The translations under genes and the position numbers were made by a program. 64,000 bases of DNA, taken from assembly GCA_948567375.1 (NCBI GenBank), contig OX419758.1, positions 67,585,001 to 67,649,000 of the forward strand, in the 5' to 3' direction. Positions within the stretch are counted from its first letter, which is position 1, and every line of letters begins with the position of its first letter. Under the pieces are notes generated by a model. The model saw only the letters and a list, made by a program, of their open reading frames with translations. It was not told the DNA's origin and searched no databases. This DNA is from Lunularia cruciata. Its lineage: Eukaryota; Streptophyta; Marchantiopsida; Lunulariales; Lunulariaceae. This document shows, in pieces, positions 22,290-32,234 of this stretch.

Positions 22290-23860
22290 TTCTCTAAGCA
22301 ATGGCCATACTAGCCAATCTCTACTCCAATTGCTCAATCTGAGTAGCCATACATGTATCAAAAGTAAGGGCAGGTACTACCACCTCATCCTCCATGAACT
22401 AGAGCTCTTCTACTACTTGCCATAGCAACCCTACCACTCCATAACTTTGGGTTTAGGTCAAAGCACCGATCACTAGTATGACCAAATTTGTGGCAATCCT
22501 CACACTGCCTCTTTGCTAGCTATGATGCACTAGAGGTATTAGGTCCATTGCCTGGAGTACACTCTCTCCTATGGTGAGATCCATTACAAGTCCAACAAGT
22601 AATACCACCACTTATTGGCTGTTGCTTACCCCAAAATGAAAGGAAGGGTCTAGCTCCACTAGGCCGTCCACTTGCTCCATAAGATCTGGGTTGTCCACCT
22701 TGTCTTCAAAGACCAATTGGGCGTGGTGCACTTTACTGCACTCTAGAAGAAGTAATAGTTGTAGATGAGGTCTCCCTACCAAATGTAGATGTCACCACAC
22801 TCTCCTCCACCATGTTGAGCTCAATACGCTTAGCCAAACCAAAGACCATTGCCAAAGTAGGCAAAGTAGCCTATAATAACATAACATCATGAACTCTACG
22901 TCACAACTTCCTATCTAGTACTTCCATACCAAAATTGATCACAACTTCCTTACCAAAATTGGACTACTTGGACCTTAATAACCCCCTCAATGAAACTGAT
23001 CAACTGCCTCATGTGAGTGTATGCCTCATGTAAGCTCTTTCCAACCTTCAGTTGGAACTCCTACAAGCTCCTTAGCTTGTCACTATGCACTCCCTGGTTG
23101 TTCTATCTCAAACATTGGAGGAACTCTTCCATGGAGTTAAACCCCAATACCATACCACCTCCTGCAGCGGTACTTCCACTCTTGGTAAACACTATCTCCA
23201 ACTAGTGCACCTCCACTAGCTCCACTAACACTACTTGAGCTAGAACTCGTGGTACAACCAATCTACTCTTGGCAGCCAAGCTTGAAGTGATAGAGATATA
23301 GTTTGGAGACCAATATTGTCTCCTCCAAATGAGCTCTCCTGAAATGAGCTCTTATCTCCTCCAAATGAGCTCTCTTGAACTCATGGTAGTCATCCATCAG
23401 TGGACCCTCCAAATGCTGAAACAACCCCTTCCATGCAATGAAGGGTGTAAACAAAGTCAAGTTCCGCATCTAATGCAGATCACACCAACTAGCAAACTCT
23501 TTGATGAAGTCATCCAACTCAATGGTACCCACTGTACCAAAGTAACGCCTAGGGCCTTTGGAAGCCCCATAAATCTTGTCCATGTCCCACAACAATGATG
23601 CAAACACACCAAGTGCACTCTCAACTAAATCAGCTCTTGTGTCAAACTCCACCTTAGAGTCAATCTCCTCTCTCACTAGGACCTGAGATATTGGTTGATA
23701 CTGAGTGCCAGTCTGAGTAACCCCATTGTGTATTACAGTGTTAACTCCTCTGGAATCCCCAAAGAACTTTGTTGTGACAAAGTGATTGTAACTACAACCG
23801 CAAACCATAACTACTCCACCAAGTGCCAACACCAACTAAGCACCACCAAGTGCCAATACC
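22290..23860 (-). pseudogene. Gag of methyltransferase gypsy with two CCHC knuckles
   Basis: The capsid part is open at 23470-23835 (IELDDFIKEFASWCDLH) and continues after a stop as NLTLFTPFIAWKGLFQHLEG and LMDDYHEFKRAHLEEI, with a short duplicated AHLEEIRAHF segment. Two zinc knuckles lie near 22490-22600: CWTCNGSHHRREC and CEDCHKFGHTSDRC. Between them and the capsid most of the frame is broken. An ATG at 23835 is a possible start; the plus-strand relative at 33573 suggests the true start may be nearby but not identical. Confidence 0.85.
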
Positions 23861-25570
23861 CACGGAATACCACCCACTAATGTAACTCTAATTGAGATAA
23901 CTACACTAAGAGAAAAGGTGACCTGTAACCTACCATCATAACACCCACTCTCATGGTTGATAGGTTATCACTTCTTGCCTCACCAAAGAGAAACAAAGGT
24001 AGATTGATTGGTCATCACTCCAGCCTCACTACCGAGAGCATATTAAAGCACCAATGCTCTAAATTCAGGGCACCTCATACAAACATGGTGCACAAATAGG
24101 AAGCAAAGAATGGAGGGAGTCCAATCAGAAGAAAGTAAAGAAAACCCTCCATCTCATAAAGCCACATGAGATTGACTCTACCACCATTTGGCATTTGACA
24201 TAAGAGAAGTTCATATCTACGTCCTAAGCTACTATGATCACCAAGAATGGGATCAAACGTCTTTCCAAAGCCAAAGCTACAAGTGTATAGATAACAATCA
24301 CTAGAATAACAAGTGAGGGTGGACCAATTGGCTAGGGCAGCAGCAGTCTAGGAACAAGAGATCTAGAAGTCAAACCCAATTGCACACAATCTAGCAAGAT
24401 GGGTAGATTTTGCCAAATAATGACCAAGATCTACTCTAAACAAGCTAGCCTCACTTTAGCAAGCTGGCCAATCTTGCCCTTCTAGGGCTTCGTATCCTCT
24501 CATAGCCCGTAGCCTTATGCCTCAAAGCCTCTAAATGCCCAAATGAGGCCTTTCTTCTTGTCACTTCAAACCCTGTCCAAATCTGGCAAAACTCCTCCAA
24601 ATTGCAAAACTCCTCCAAACTTGCAAAACTCTTCTAAATCTGGCCAACTAGCAAAACTCTTCCAAATCTGGCCAAAATCTTATGTAAAATCCAGCAAAAA
24701 TCTGATGTAAAATTTGACATTAACCCTAAAGTTGGCTGACCGCCAAATCCTCCGCCAACTCTTCACTCAAGCCAAATTTGAAAAATGGGTTTCTCGAAAT
24801 CACAAATTCACAAGGATATGTTCCCAATTCCACCTTGAATTTTACTTTCTGAGCCTAACTCTCAACAAATTGGTCATACCTTCACCTCTTAAGCTCAAAA
24901 TCACAACCACTGCTCAAAATTTGCTTCTTCTTTGCTCAAAAATTGCCAAACGCTTTAGCACACTGTCTGCCTTATTGCCCAATCTGCATCAAGCAACGAG
25001 CTTCTACACACCAAGGAAAAACTGAACTTCAATCAAGCTACCAACAATCCACCGAGCTTGGAGATACCACCAACACTCATAATTTTTGCACCCAATTTCC
25101 CCCTGACTTCACTTCTTTGATAGAATCAGATTGTTTATAACTCTCGACTCAACTCAACTCAACTCAGATTAGTACATGATCTATCACTCCATAAACTACC
25201 AATTATTGGGAACTGATTACAATCAAGCCACACCCACTCTAGCTAAGAATCAAGGTGATGCCGGCCTCTGTACAGCATAGCCAGGAACTTGAAGGCTCAA
25301 CATCAAAGAAGTGAGCTCTCTGAAGCTGCACTTCAAAAGTATACCCTTGGACTTGAGCTAGGTCTGAAACCCTAATAGTCCTACTGACGGCACACTTGAC
25401 GGTGCAAACAATGCAAAGTGACGGTGGGCTCCACCGTGAAGTCAATACCCCCAAACATGAAACCTGACCATCGGAAAGTAGTCTATGGGAAACTGCTGAA
25501 AATACCTCTAACTACTATCACTACGACTCTAGTGTCCGAGCAATCTAGATGCGATACCACAAATGGCATG
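23861..25570 (-). other. Leader or LTR-derived part of methyltransferase gypsy
   Basis: Non-coding. It aligns over its whole length, inverted, with 32235-33572 in the second copy, for example the GCGATACCACAAATGGCA end against the plus-strand GCATCGCATCTAGATTGCTC block. The shared homology stops at the same place in both copies, near a TGGTATCGC that could be a primer site. If so the LTR itself lay just beyond and is lost in both. AT-rich tracts of the ATTTTGTGT type fill 24540-24720. Confidence 0.6.
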
Positions 25571-25639
25571 ACATAGGTTATCAAAGGGAAGTTCTACTTC
25601 AATTTGGCTTTGTTAGAACATTGATTTGATACCCTACTA

Positions 25640-26107
25640 CTCTTTCCCGTGGTTTCAACACCTACTCCCTTTCAACTTTCAACCAATCAAACAATGAGGA
25701 AAAAGATGATATACCCATAGAATCTAGAAGAATTGCTTGTAGAAAGTGTAATGAAACACATGTCTAGATTTTCACCGATAGAAGTAAGTTACAAGCAAGA
25801 TGGTGTTTATGGTGTCAAGAATGTAATGAGTATCATCAAGTGGAATATTTGGACCAAAAGATGGCAGTAATGGATCAAGAAAGAGTGGCAATGAGAGAAG
25901 AAGAGGTGGTAAAGACACCACAAGAAGATCAAATTCCAGTGCAGGAGATGGGACAACAAAAAATGTACTTAGGAGAGTGTTAGTAAGAACTAAACAGGGT
26001 GCAAATGCATTCAAATCCCTTTTTGAATCATTTACCAAAACTAGGAGTAAAATACCAAAGGATCCAAAAGAAGGATCCGATGTAGGTCTTGAGCTTGCAG
26101 AAGAAGA
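25640..26107 (+). pseudogene. Fragment of DnaJ-type protein with Jiv90 zinc domain
   Basis: The plus-strand frame reads RRIACRKCNETHV, stop, IFTDRSKLQARWC, then CQECNEYHQ. The pattern C-x2-C-x3-H, TDRSK, ARWC-x2-C and YHQ is that of the Jiv90 (cleavage-inducing chaperone) zinc domain that follows the J domain in some plant Hsp40 proteins, which assist Hsp70 in protein folding. A next frame (25849-26107) stays open for about 85 codons (NVLRRVLVRTKQGANAFKSL) and ends in a stop, possibly the carboxyl end of the same host protein. It is antisense to the surrounding elements, like the amidase fragment. Confidence 0.6.
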
Positions 26108-26590
26108 CACCCAATGAAGTCTAATGCTATTGCAGAAGACGGGTTTGGTTAAACACCGGTATTGGTCATTGGTTTACAAAGGAGTTGAAAATGCCTGATC
26201 CATGGCTGGTGATGGAATCTGCAAGAAACGTGCAACTACAAGCAAAAGAGAAAATAGGACTTGACATGGAAGAAAATTTCCTGAAAGGAAATGATTCCTT
26301 GCTGATTAGAAAAAATTGATGTTTAGATATTACTCCTTTTCCAAATTTTTAGCAAACAAGAAATTCTTCACCATCACTGCACCAACTCCATCTCATCAAA
26401 TTGCACCCTCAAACAAGCAAATTGTCACTAAAACCTCCAATCTTGCACTTGTTATGTTGCCACAAGCATCTCCCCTTCAATTCCACACCACGCCTTACAA
26501 TCAAGAACTCCACTCATCCAAAACTTTCAAGAGCCAAAGAGTTGAAGGGCTCTTGAGTGCTTTGTCTTGTAGCTCTTCTATCAGCTGAAA
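26108..26590 (+). other. Unassigned open frames after DnaJ-like fragment
   Basis: A 60-codon frame ending at 26320 (WLNTGIGHWFTKELKMPDPW) and a 90-codon frame (26316-26588) are open but show no motif I know. They could be more host-derived sequence captured with the DnaJ-like part, or chance. Confidence 0.35.
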
Positions 26591-26942
26591 GTGTATCAAT
26601 GCTTTGTAATGCTCTACTTGTCCTTGTCAATCTGCTCCGTCATTGTCTGGGCATCTAGCAAGAAATTTTGAGACTTGGTGATGTCAAAAATCATGTTATG
26701 CTCTTTGAACAAGTTGTCAAAGAACCATAGTAGAAATTGTGTGCCAATGCATTTATTTTTCTTGTGCAACTCGGATATACATGAATTATGTCAAGAGCTC
26801 AAAATCACTTTGGATGAACCTGATATCCCTGCGGGGGAATATTTTTGCACCATTGATGTGGCACCACTGCAGATGATTAATTTTTCCAACCAAGCTATTT
26901 GATGAAAAAGTGGTGCCAAATGTATGTTACTCTCCCAACATT
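26591..26942 (-). other. Untranslated leader of outer copia
   Basis: No conserved coding motif on either strand. The position, directly downstream of the primer site of the minus-strand outer copia, makes it the element leader. Confidence 0.55.
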
Positions 26943-26954
26943 GCTCTGATACCA
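26943..26954 (-). other. Primer-binding site of outer copia
   Basis: GCTCTGATACCA on the plus strand, that is TGGTATCAGAGC on the minus strand, two bases from the LTR. It identifies 26957-27201 as the 5' LTR. Confidence 0.92.
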
Positions 26955-26956
26955 AT

Positions 26957-27201
26957 TGACAAGTCCAATTTAGTAATTCATTGGAAATGGAAATGAGTGC
27001 ACCATGATCAAACACAAGAAAATATGTGGTTCACCTACATAAGGCTACGTCCATGGGAACACACTAGTAGCGTTTATGATAATAAGACTAATGTGCCACA
27101 AAGAGCATCTACTAGCTCGCTCATATAGTAGTACAACCCTAGACTAATTGATTACAACCAGACTAACTTGAGTTACTCAAGACCTGAGTTAACTCCTAAA
27201 A
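26957..27201 (-). repeat. 5' LTR of outer copia
   Basis: 245 bp, TGACAAG to CTCCTAAAA (the expected terminal CA is mutated). It aligns with 6871-7114. The target duplication CCCTT follows at 27202-27206. Confidence 0.9.
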
Positions 27202-27206
27202 CCCTT
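27202..27206. repeat. Target site duplication CCCTT, right
   Basis: Exact match to 6866-6870. The pre-insertion site read AAGTCCCCTTTAATG. Confidence 0.9.
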
Positions 27207-29626
27207 TAATGATGATGAGTTTCCTTAGCAAAATCACCATAGACTCAGGAAAGTCTATATTTTAGTATATTTGTGAGATTTGTCAAATTTATGGAAAAAC
27301 TACCTCATAAGTGCAAAACATGCAACCCTAATGCAAGTATAACTTGTGTGTAGGGACTTTGAGGACAACATTAATAAGCCATGGCTTATTGAGCTATCAA
27401 ATAGAATCAGTTGAAAACCAACTCAATTGCACTACTAAAAATGGCAATCATCCCCTAACTCAAGGCAATTGTCTAAAGTAGATTATGAATGAGGAAAGTC
27501 AGAATGGCTACCAAGACATCTATTATGATAGGCTCTTGTGCACTCTTTGACAAATGTTTTGAACAAAGTATACATTGTATCATATAACTCCAAGGTTAGA
27601 GGAACAAAGAGGTGATCTTGTTGCATACCCTTATACTTAGAAATCTTGGCAGCTGCCACTTTACTTGCTGGGCATCTAGGAGAATGGGTAATCACCCTCT
27701 CCAAAATTGCAGCACAACTTAACCACAACATCCTATTGTCACTTGATTATCCCTAACCAAATACAAGTCTGTCCTGACTTGTGTGTTTTGCAAAGGATAC
27801 AAACCTCCCTCCAAGTGAAGTGTCCACCCTCTCATGCCATGGCAAACATTATATCTCTAATGGCATCATGGGTAGCTATCCTTTGTCCTCCAAAAGGACA
27901 CCAAGTCATATAAACACTTTCTACATATAGTGTAGAACCACACTCACAAGTGAATCATGAAGATATAGATAGATGGACCAAGCATAGGCAAAACCTCACT
28001 ATTATAGAGAAAGTAGTTGGTGCAAATGCTATATTTCATGATCAAGCTAGGATCTAAGAGCCTTTTACCCTTGCCAAAGCAAGAGCAAAGGCATATCCTA
28101 GTGATAGATGAGTCAACAAAGAGAGAATGTAGCACATGTAGAAATTAATGATCCATCAAGGAAAATTGCAAACCTCTAGTATAATCAAAATGTAAAGAAG
28201 CAAAGGGAAGAAGGTCATATCATGCCTATGAGAATAAAATTTCTCTCATTTGTTACAATAGCACTTTGGAGAGAAAAAGATCTACTCTTTACCTCAATCA
28301 GATACATCTCCAAGATTGGCATGTAAGCAAACATAAAATAGGAATAAAGCAAAGGTTTAGAGAGTGCTAAACTACTACAAGATGCTATAGTTACTATCTC
28401 CTCCATAACCTATTAATAACCATAAAATAGAAGGAAAGCAAAGTTGCAAAGAGGGCTCAACTACTCCAAAATACTATAGTTGATATTTATTTGCTCCATA
28501 TATAAAGTAGACATACTCTTTTGTATGAGATTGGTAAAGATGAAATTTGTTATGCTGAATCCGTTGTCATATACTCAAAGATCACTAGTCCAATAATATC
28601 ACCAAAAGTTCCCATGATCCTTCTATTGAGAGCTCCTACACATGATTGGAAGGTTAGAGAAGATGGAAACGTGCAAAGTAGGTAAGTTGGTTGATGTGTA
28701 ATACTAGAAGAGAGTATACCAAATGTCACCTCTGGATCTCCTAGGAGAGAAGATCATCCACATGGAAAACATCCTCTATAAAGGAAGTTGTCTAAAACGT
28801 GTGACAATATCCTTAGAAGTTGGAGGTGAGGAGTGATCTCTAAATGGAACCTATCTCTATCCTCCTCTAGTGTAAGGAAGACACCATCATGGAAGTTAGA
28901 GGAAAAAGAATCATGCTAACTCATCCAAGAAGTCACATACCAATCCATTGATTGATAAGCAAAAGCATATCTAGCCTCATTATAGAATGCACGGGGAACC
29001 TATAGAATAGATATGAAAATAATCCCAAAATACAAACTACAACTCTTATTTTATGCGTGAAGACCACATAGCCATAAAAAGTTGCAAGTCACTTTCAGAT
29101 GTGACTTGTAGCTTTCTATTATTGTGAGCCTTTGCACATAAAATAAGGAGGTTTCAATTATCATTTCCAATGATACCCATAAAAAGTAGGTTAAGTTTAC
29201 CAATAGACAAAGACTTTTCATGGATGAAGATCCCATAGTCACAAATAACTATGGGTCACATTTAAACTTTAGAGTTTAGGGTTTATAGGTGACCAATAGC
29301 TTTTTAAAACTATGGGCTATTACTCCTAAAGGATTGAATCCTAAGATTCCTACAAATATTCTTAAAGTCAAAATTGAATGATAATAAGACCCCCTAATGT
29401 CACATGATCTCTTGCTTCACATGAGCATCCTAAGTAGTCAAATTATAGTCCTTATGCATCTTTTCCACATGAGTCTTTATCCCTAGCAAGATAAAGACTT
29501 TTTGACACATTGGGCATGGAGTATCTCATTGGAGTAGCTCCACATCAGGAAGTGAAGTCGTAGCTAGTATAAGAATAATGATGGTAAGACCATCCTCTAT
29601 CCTATATCTGAAGAATCAAAACCTAC
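27207..29626. other. Region without recognised genes, with diverged duplications
   Basis: No transposon domain or host gene was recognised. Two old local duplications are visible: CATAAAATAG-containing units at about 28334-28420 and 28421-28510, and units beginning TGAAGACCACATAGCCA (29056) and TGAAGATCCCATAGTCA (29223). If the primer-like site at 29627 is real, part of this stretch is the internal region of a minus-strand, perhaps non-autonomous, LTR element. Confidence 0.45.
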
Positions 29627-29637
29627 TCTGATTCCAC
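29627..29637 (-). other. Degenerate primer-binding site
   Basis: CTCTGATTCCA (minus strand TGGAATCAGAG) differs by one base from the iMet primer site. It sits two bases left of TGTAACAACCC, which looks like an LTR end. This suggests 29639 onward is a 5' LTR of a minus-strand element. Confidence 0.5.
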
Positions 29638-29638
29638 T

Positions 29639-32234
29639 TGTAACAACCCAATGTTGATGTACTAGTATTAAAATAGTAAGAACAAGTCAATCCCATGAGG
29701 ATATGGGTTGGAAATGACCAAAAATGAAGGGGAAGTGTCACAAGTTGCAGTTTGTTTATTTTTTGCTATTTAATCTCTTGGGCGGAAACAAATCCCTACA
29801 TGAATATAGAGGTACCAACTCCAAAAACCCACAAAAACCAAAAAAGATCCTAAATCACTCATAAATTTACTTGTAACCAAAGTTAACCTAAAGGTGATGG
29901 TGCACTTTGCGCTAGAAGTACCGACCTCAATAGTATGTTCTGTCCTTCCCTGGGGGCAAGCCATTAGAGAGGCTTGACTGGTAGACAAATGTCCTTAAGT
30001 CTAGATTGTGTGTTACTAATAGCACTGAAGAATGATCAAATCCATCATCTTGCCACTCCCTACATTCAAACTTCAATTGACAACCCTTTTTCATGGATTC
30101 AACAATTTCAATCCTTCAGCAAGATTCACATCTCTACAATACAAGAATACTCCAAGCCGGACACTAGGTGAATATAGATTGATTGGACTTCAACTTGATA
30201 CAAAATTGTATTGGCAAAAGTGGACTTTGAGATTATCAAGCCAAAGCCTTATGTAATGGTTGTAGCAGGTTCCTACTGCTACAACCACTTTGCCCCAAAG
30301 GGTCTTCAATGGCCAGGTGGGTTCCTTGCCAGACCTAACTACTCTGCTACCATCAATTACAGACTTAATGTCTCTATTATCTTAATCTGACAACTTAATT
30401 AAGTTCTGCCAATAGGTGGGGAAGATATCAATCTTTTCTTGGCATATATGCTGCAAGAATTTAATGTCCTACCTAAGCTACCACACCAAAGGTTTCTTTG
30501 GCCAAGGAGACGGAACTTGGCCAAATGCCATTCACCCAAGAAACTATATTGGGCCAAAGCCTTTGGCTCTAAGTTTAAATTACAAATTTACAAAGAACTA
30601 TCACTTCCAAGAAGATGGGTTTGGAGTTTTGGTAATTAACTAACATATCCTATATACAATTGCTACAAAAGATGAAATAATAGGAGCTAATCTAACATGA
30701 TGATATCTTTGGGTGATTTGGCTGCCTTTGGTTCCTTCTCATGGAACAAACTTCCTTCCTGTAGCATTGTTTGCTTTTGCTCCTCCTTTTGTGTGGATTG
30801 TGGAAGTACTTCCTCCTGGTTTTGCAAGGAACTTCCATCTCCTTTCAATTGTTGTAGAACCTCCTTTCCTCCTTTGTACACTCTTGGTAATGTGCAATCT
30901 TCAACAAGTAAGAGTTGTGAACCTCACTAAATTTCTGACCAGTGTGGCTTTGGAGGGGAAGGGCAAGCTGGTCCATTCACTCCTCCTCATAGATTCTACC
31001 CTCTAGCTTTTGTACTTGCAACTTGAGTTCATGGATCTTGGCCTTGGTAGCTCTCCCTTTGGCTTCTTCTTGGAGCATCTCCACAAGTTGAGTCTGAATT
31101 CCTTCCACTTGTTGGAGTTCCTCCTTCTTCTTCTCTTCAATGTGCAGGCAATTTGCCTGAAATTCTTCCTTGGCCTTCTTGTGCACTTGCTTGAGTTTGG
31201 CCTCTCTCTCCAAGGCCAAAGCCAACTCCTTTGGTTGGGCTTTGAGTTGGGTAGCAACCTCCTTCCTATACTCCAACATTTGCAGATCCAAGGTTGCATT
31301 CCTTATCTTGGCATCACTTAGTTCTTGGTGCAGACTCTGCACCTCCTCATCTTGAGCTTTGAGATGGTCTTTGTAATTCAGCTCCTTTTCATTCTTCTCC
31401 ATGCATAATTTCCCCAAATCCTGTTGGACCTTGCACAATTTATTCTCCTGACTTTGCTGCAAGGAAGCAAAGGAGGCATTCTTCTTCTTTTCCTCAAACA
31501 CTTCTTGCACTAAATCATTGACCTACTTCACTTCTTCCTTGACTTGCTCTTGGGTTTGGGTGACTCCTTCTTGGAGTTTCTATTCTTGGGCCTTCTTTGT
31601 GTAAATTTCCTTGTGCCTCCCTTGCATCAAGGAAGTGTAATCTAGAATTTGTGGACACTCATGCTAGTACTATGGCATTATGAGTTCTAGCAACTACAGA
31701 ACCGCTCCCACCAAATGAATTACAAAGTTGGACCCCTTTGGTATTCAATAGGTGGTGGTTTGGCCTAGTCCTTCTTCCTTCTCTATTGGGAAAGGACTTC
31801 AACTTCTTCTATAATCTTCATTGGTGTCTCATCTATCTCAACATCAATGTCCTCTTTTGCTTCTGCCCCTTCTTCAATTGTCGGTCGAATGCCTTCTTCA
31901 ACCTTGGCCAAAGTGCTTGTTCTTCTTCCAAGTGACAACTCTTCTTTGTTGTGCGTGGGGATGGAGGAGTGGGACTAGGGAGTTTAGGTCCTTCTCTTGG
32001 GTTCTCCTCCTAGTCTTCTTCTCTTTCCTTGCCTTCATCTTCTGCCTTCATCTTCATCTTCTGTTGCTTCCTTGGTCACCGGAAGTTTGGGGACAGATTG
32101 AGCATCCTCATATTGCTCCTTGCTTTCTCCTTCCTCCTCAAATTTTAGAGTAAAGGAATCTTCTTGCTTTTCCTCTTTATCCTCCTTTGAACTAGAGTCC
32201 TCTTCATCCTTGAATTCAAAGGAGTCCATCTTTA
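29639..32234 (-). repeat. LTR remnant carrying a coiled-coil ORF
   Basis: Begins TGTAACAACCC and follows the same terminal pattern as the LTRs at 41950, 51786 and 62395 (TGTGACA-ACCC, then a GTAAG-run, TC-TTCCC/ATCCC, GAGATA/GAGGATA, GAAATG). As in element D, a minus-strand ORF rich in acidic residues and coiled coil lies inside it. The right end is cut at about 32235, where the plus-strand gypsy copy starts. I read it as a truncated LTR of a distant relative of D. Confidence 0.5.
30687..32227 (-). pseudogene. Coiled-coil ORF inside LTR remnant
   Basis: The minus-strand frame starts near 32227 (MDSFEFKDEEDSSSKEDKEE), a strongly acidic region to about 32050, then a stretch with several stops, then a 177-codon coiled coil (30977-31510: VQQDLGKLCMEKNEKELNYK, EEVQSLHQELSDAKIRNATL, EREAKLKQVHKKAKEEFQAN), then KGGKEVLQQLKGDGSSLQNQ to a stop at 30687. 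Heptad-like Leu and Glu/Lys patterns are obvious. I recognise no enzyme domain. The acidic-then-coiled-coil layout resembles the LTR ORF of element D, but I cannot align the two by eye. Confidence 0.5.

Larger units (their letters stand above)
16213..25570 (-). mobile_element. Ty3/gypsy element with DNA methyltransferase domain
   Basis: Minus-strand gypsy, about 9.4 kb, nested in the outer copia. Reading leftward: leader (25570-23860), gag with two CCHC knuckles, aspartic protease (LLDSGA), a linker, a cytosine-C5 methyltransferase domain, another linker with 10-residue repeats, RT with YIDDI, RNase H, integrase, and a PHD-like zinc finger. Every domain has stops or frameshifts. I could not find matching LTRs: neither the 16213 end nor the 25570 end carries a repeated terminal sequence, so it is either truncated at one or both ends or its LTRs are too decayed. 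A second, partial, inverted copy is at 32235-35000. Confidence 0.88.
6871..27201 (-). mobile_element. Outer Ty1/copia retrotransposon hosting other insertions
   Basis: A minus-strand copia element with 244/245-bp LTRs, a perfect 5-bp CCCTT target duplication, a polypurine tract next to the left LTR and an iMet-type primer site next to the right one. Reading leftward on the minus strand the order is LTR, leader, gag, protease remnant, integrase remnant, RT, RNase H, LTR, as in copia. It spans 20.3 kb only because it holds a plus-strand copia (8112-12993) inside RT and a methyltransferase gypsy plus two host-gene fragments between leader and gag. Without these it would be about 5-6 kb. It has an internal deletion from protease to mid-integrase and many stops, so it is dead. 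Confidence 0.92.

Noticed and set aside
25555-25570. Primer-binding site TGGTATCGC of the methyltransferase gypsy
   Set aside because: Only the first seven bases fit an iMet primer site, and no LTR end is proven next to it; kept as a possibility in the leader entry only.
31010-31321. Leu-rich plus-strand frames suggestive of membrane proteins
   Set aside because: They are antisense to the coiled-coil ORF at 30977-31510; Gln/Glu/Lys codons read as Leu/Phe/Ser on the reverse strand.
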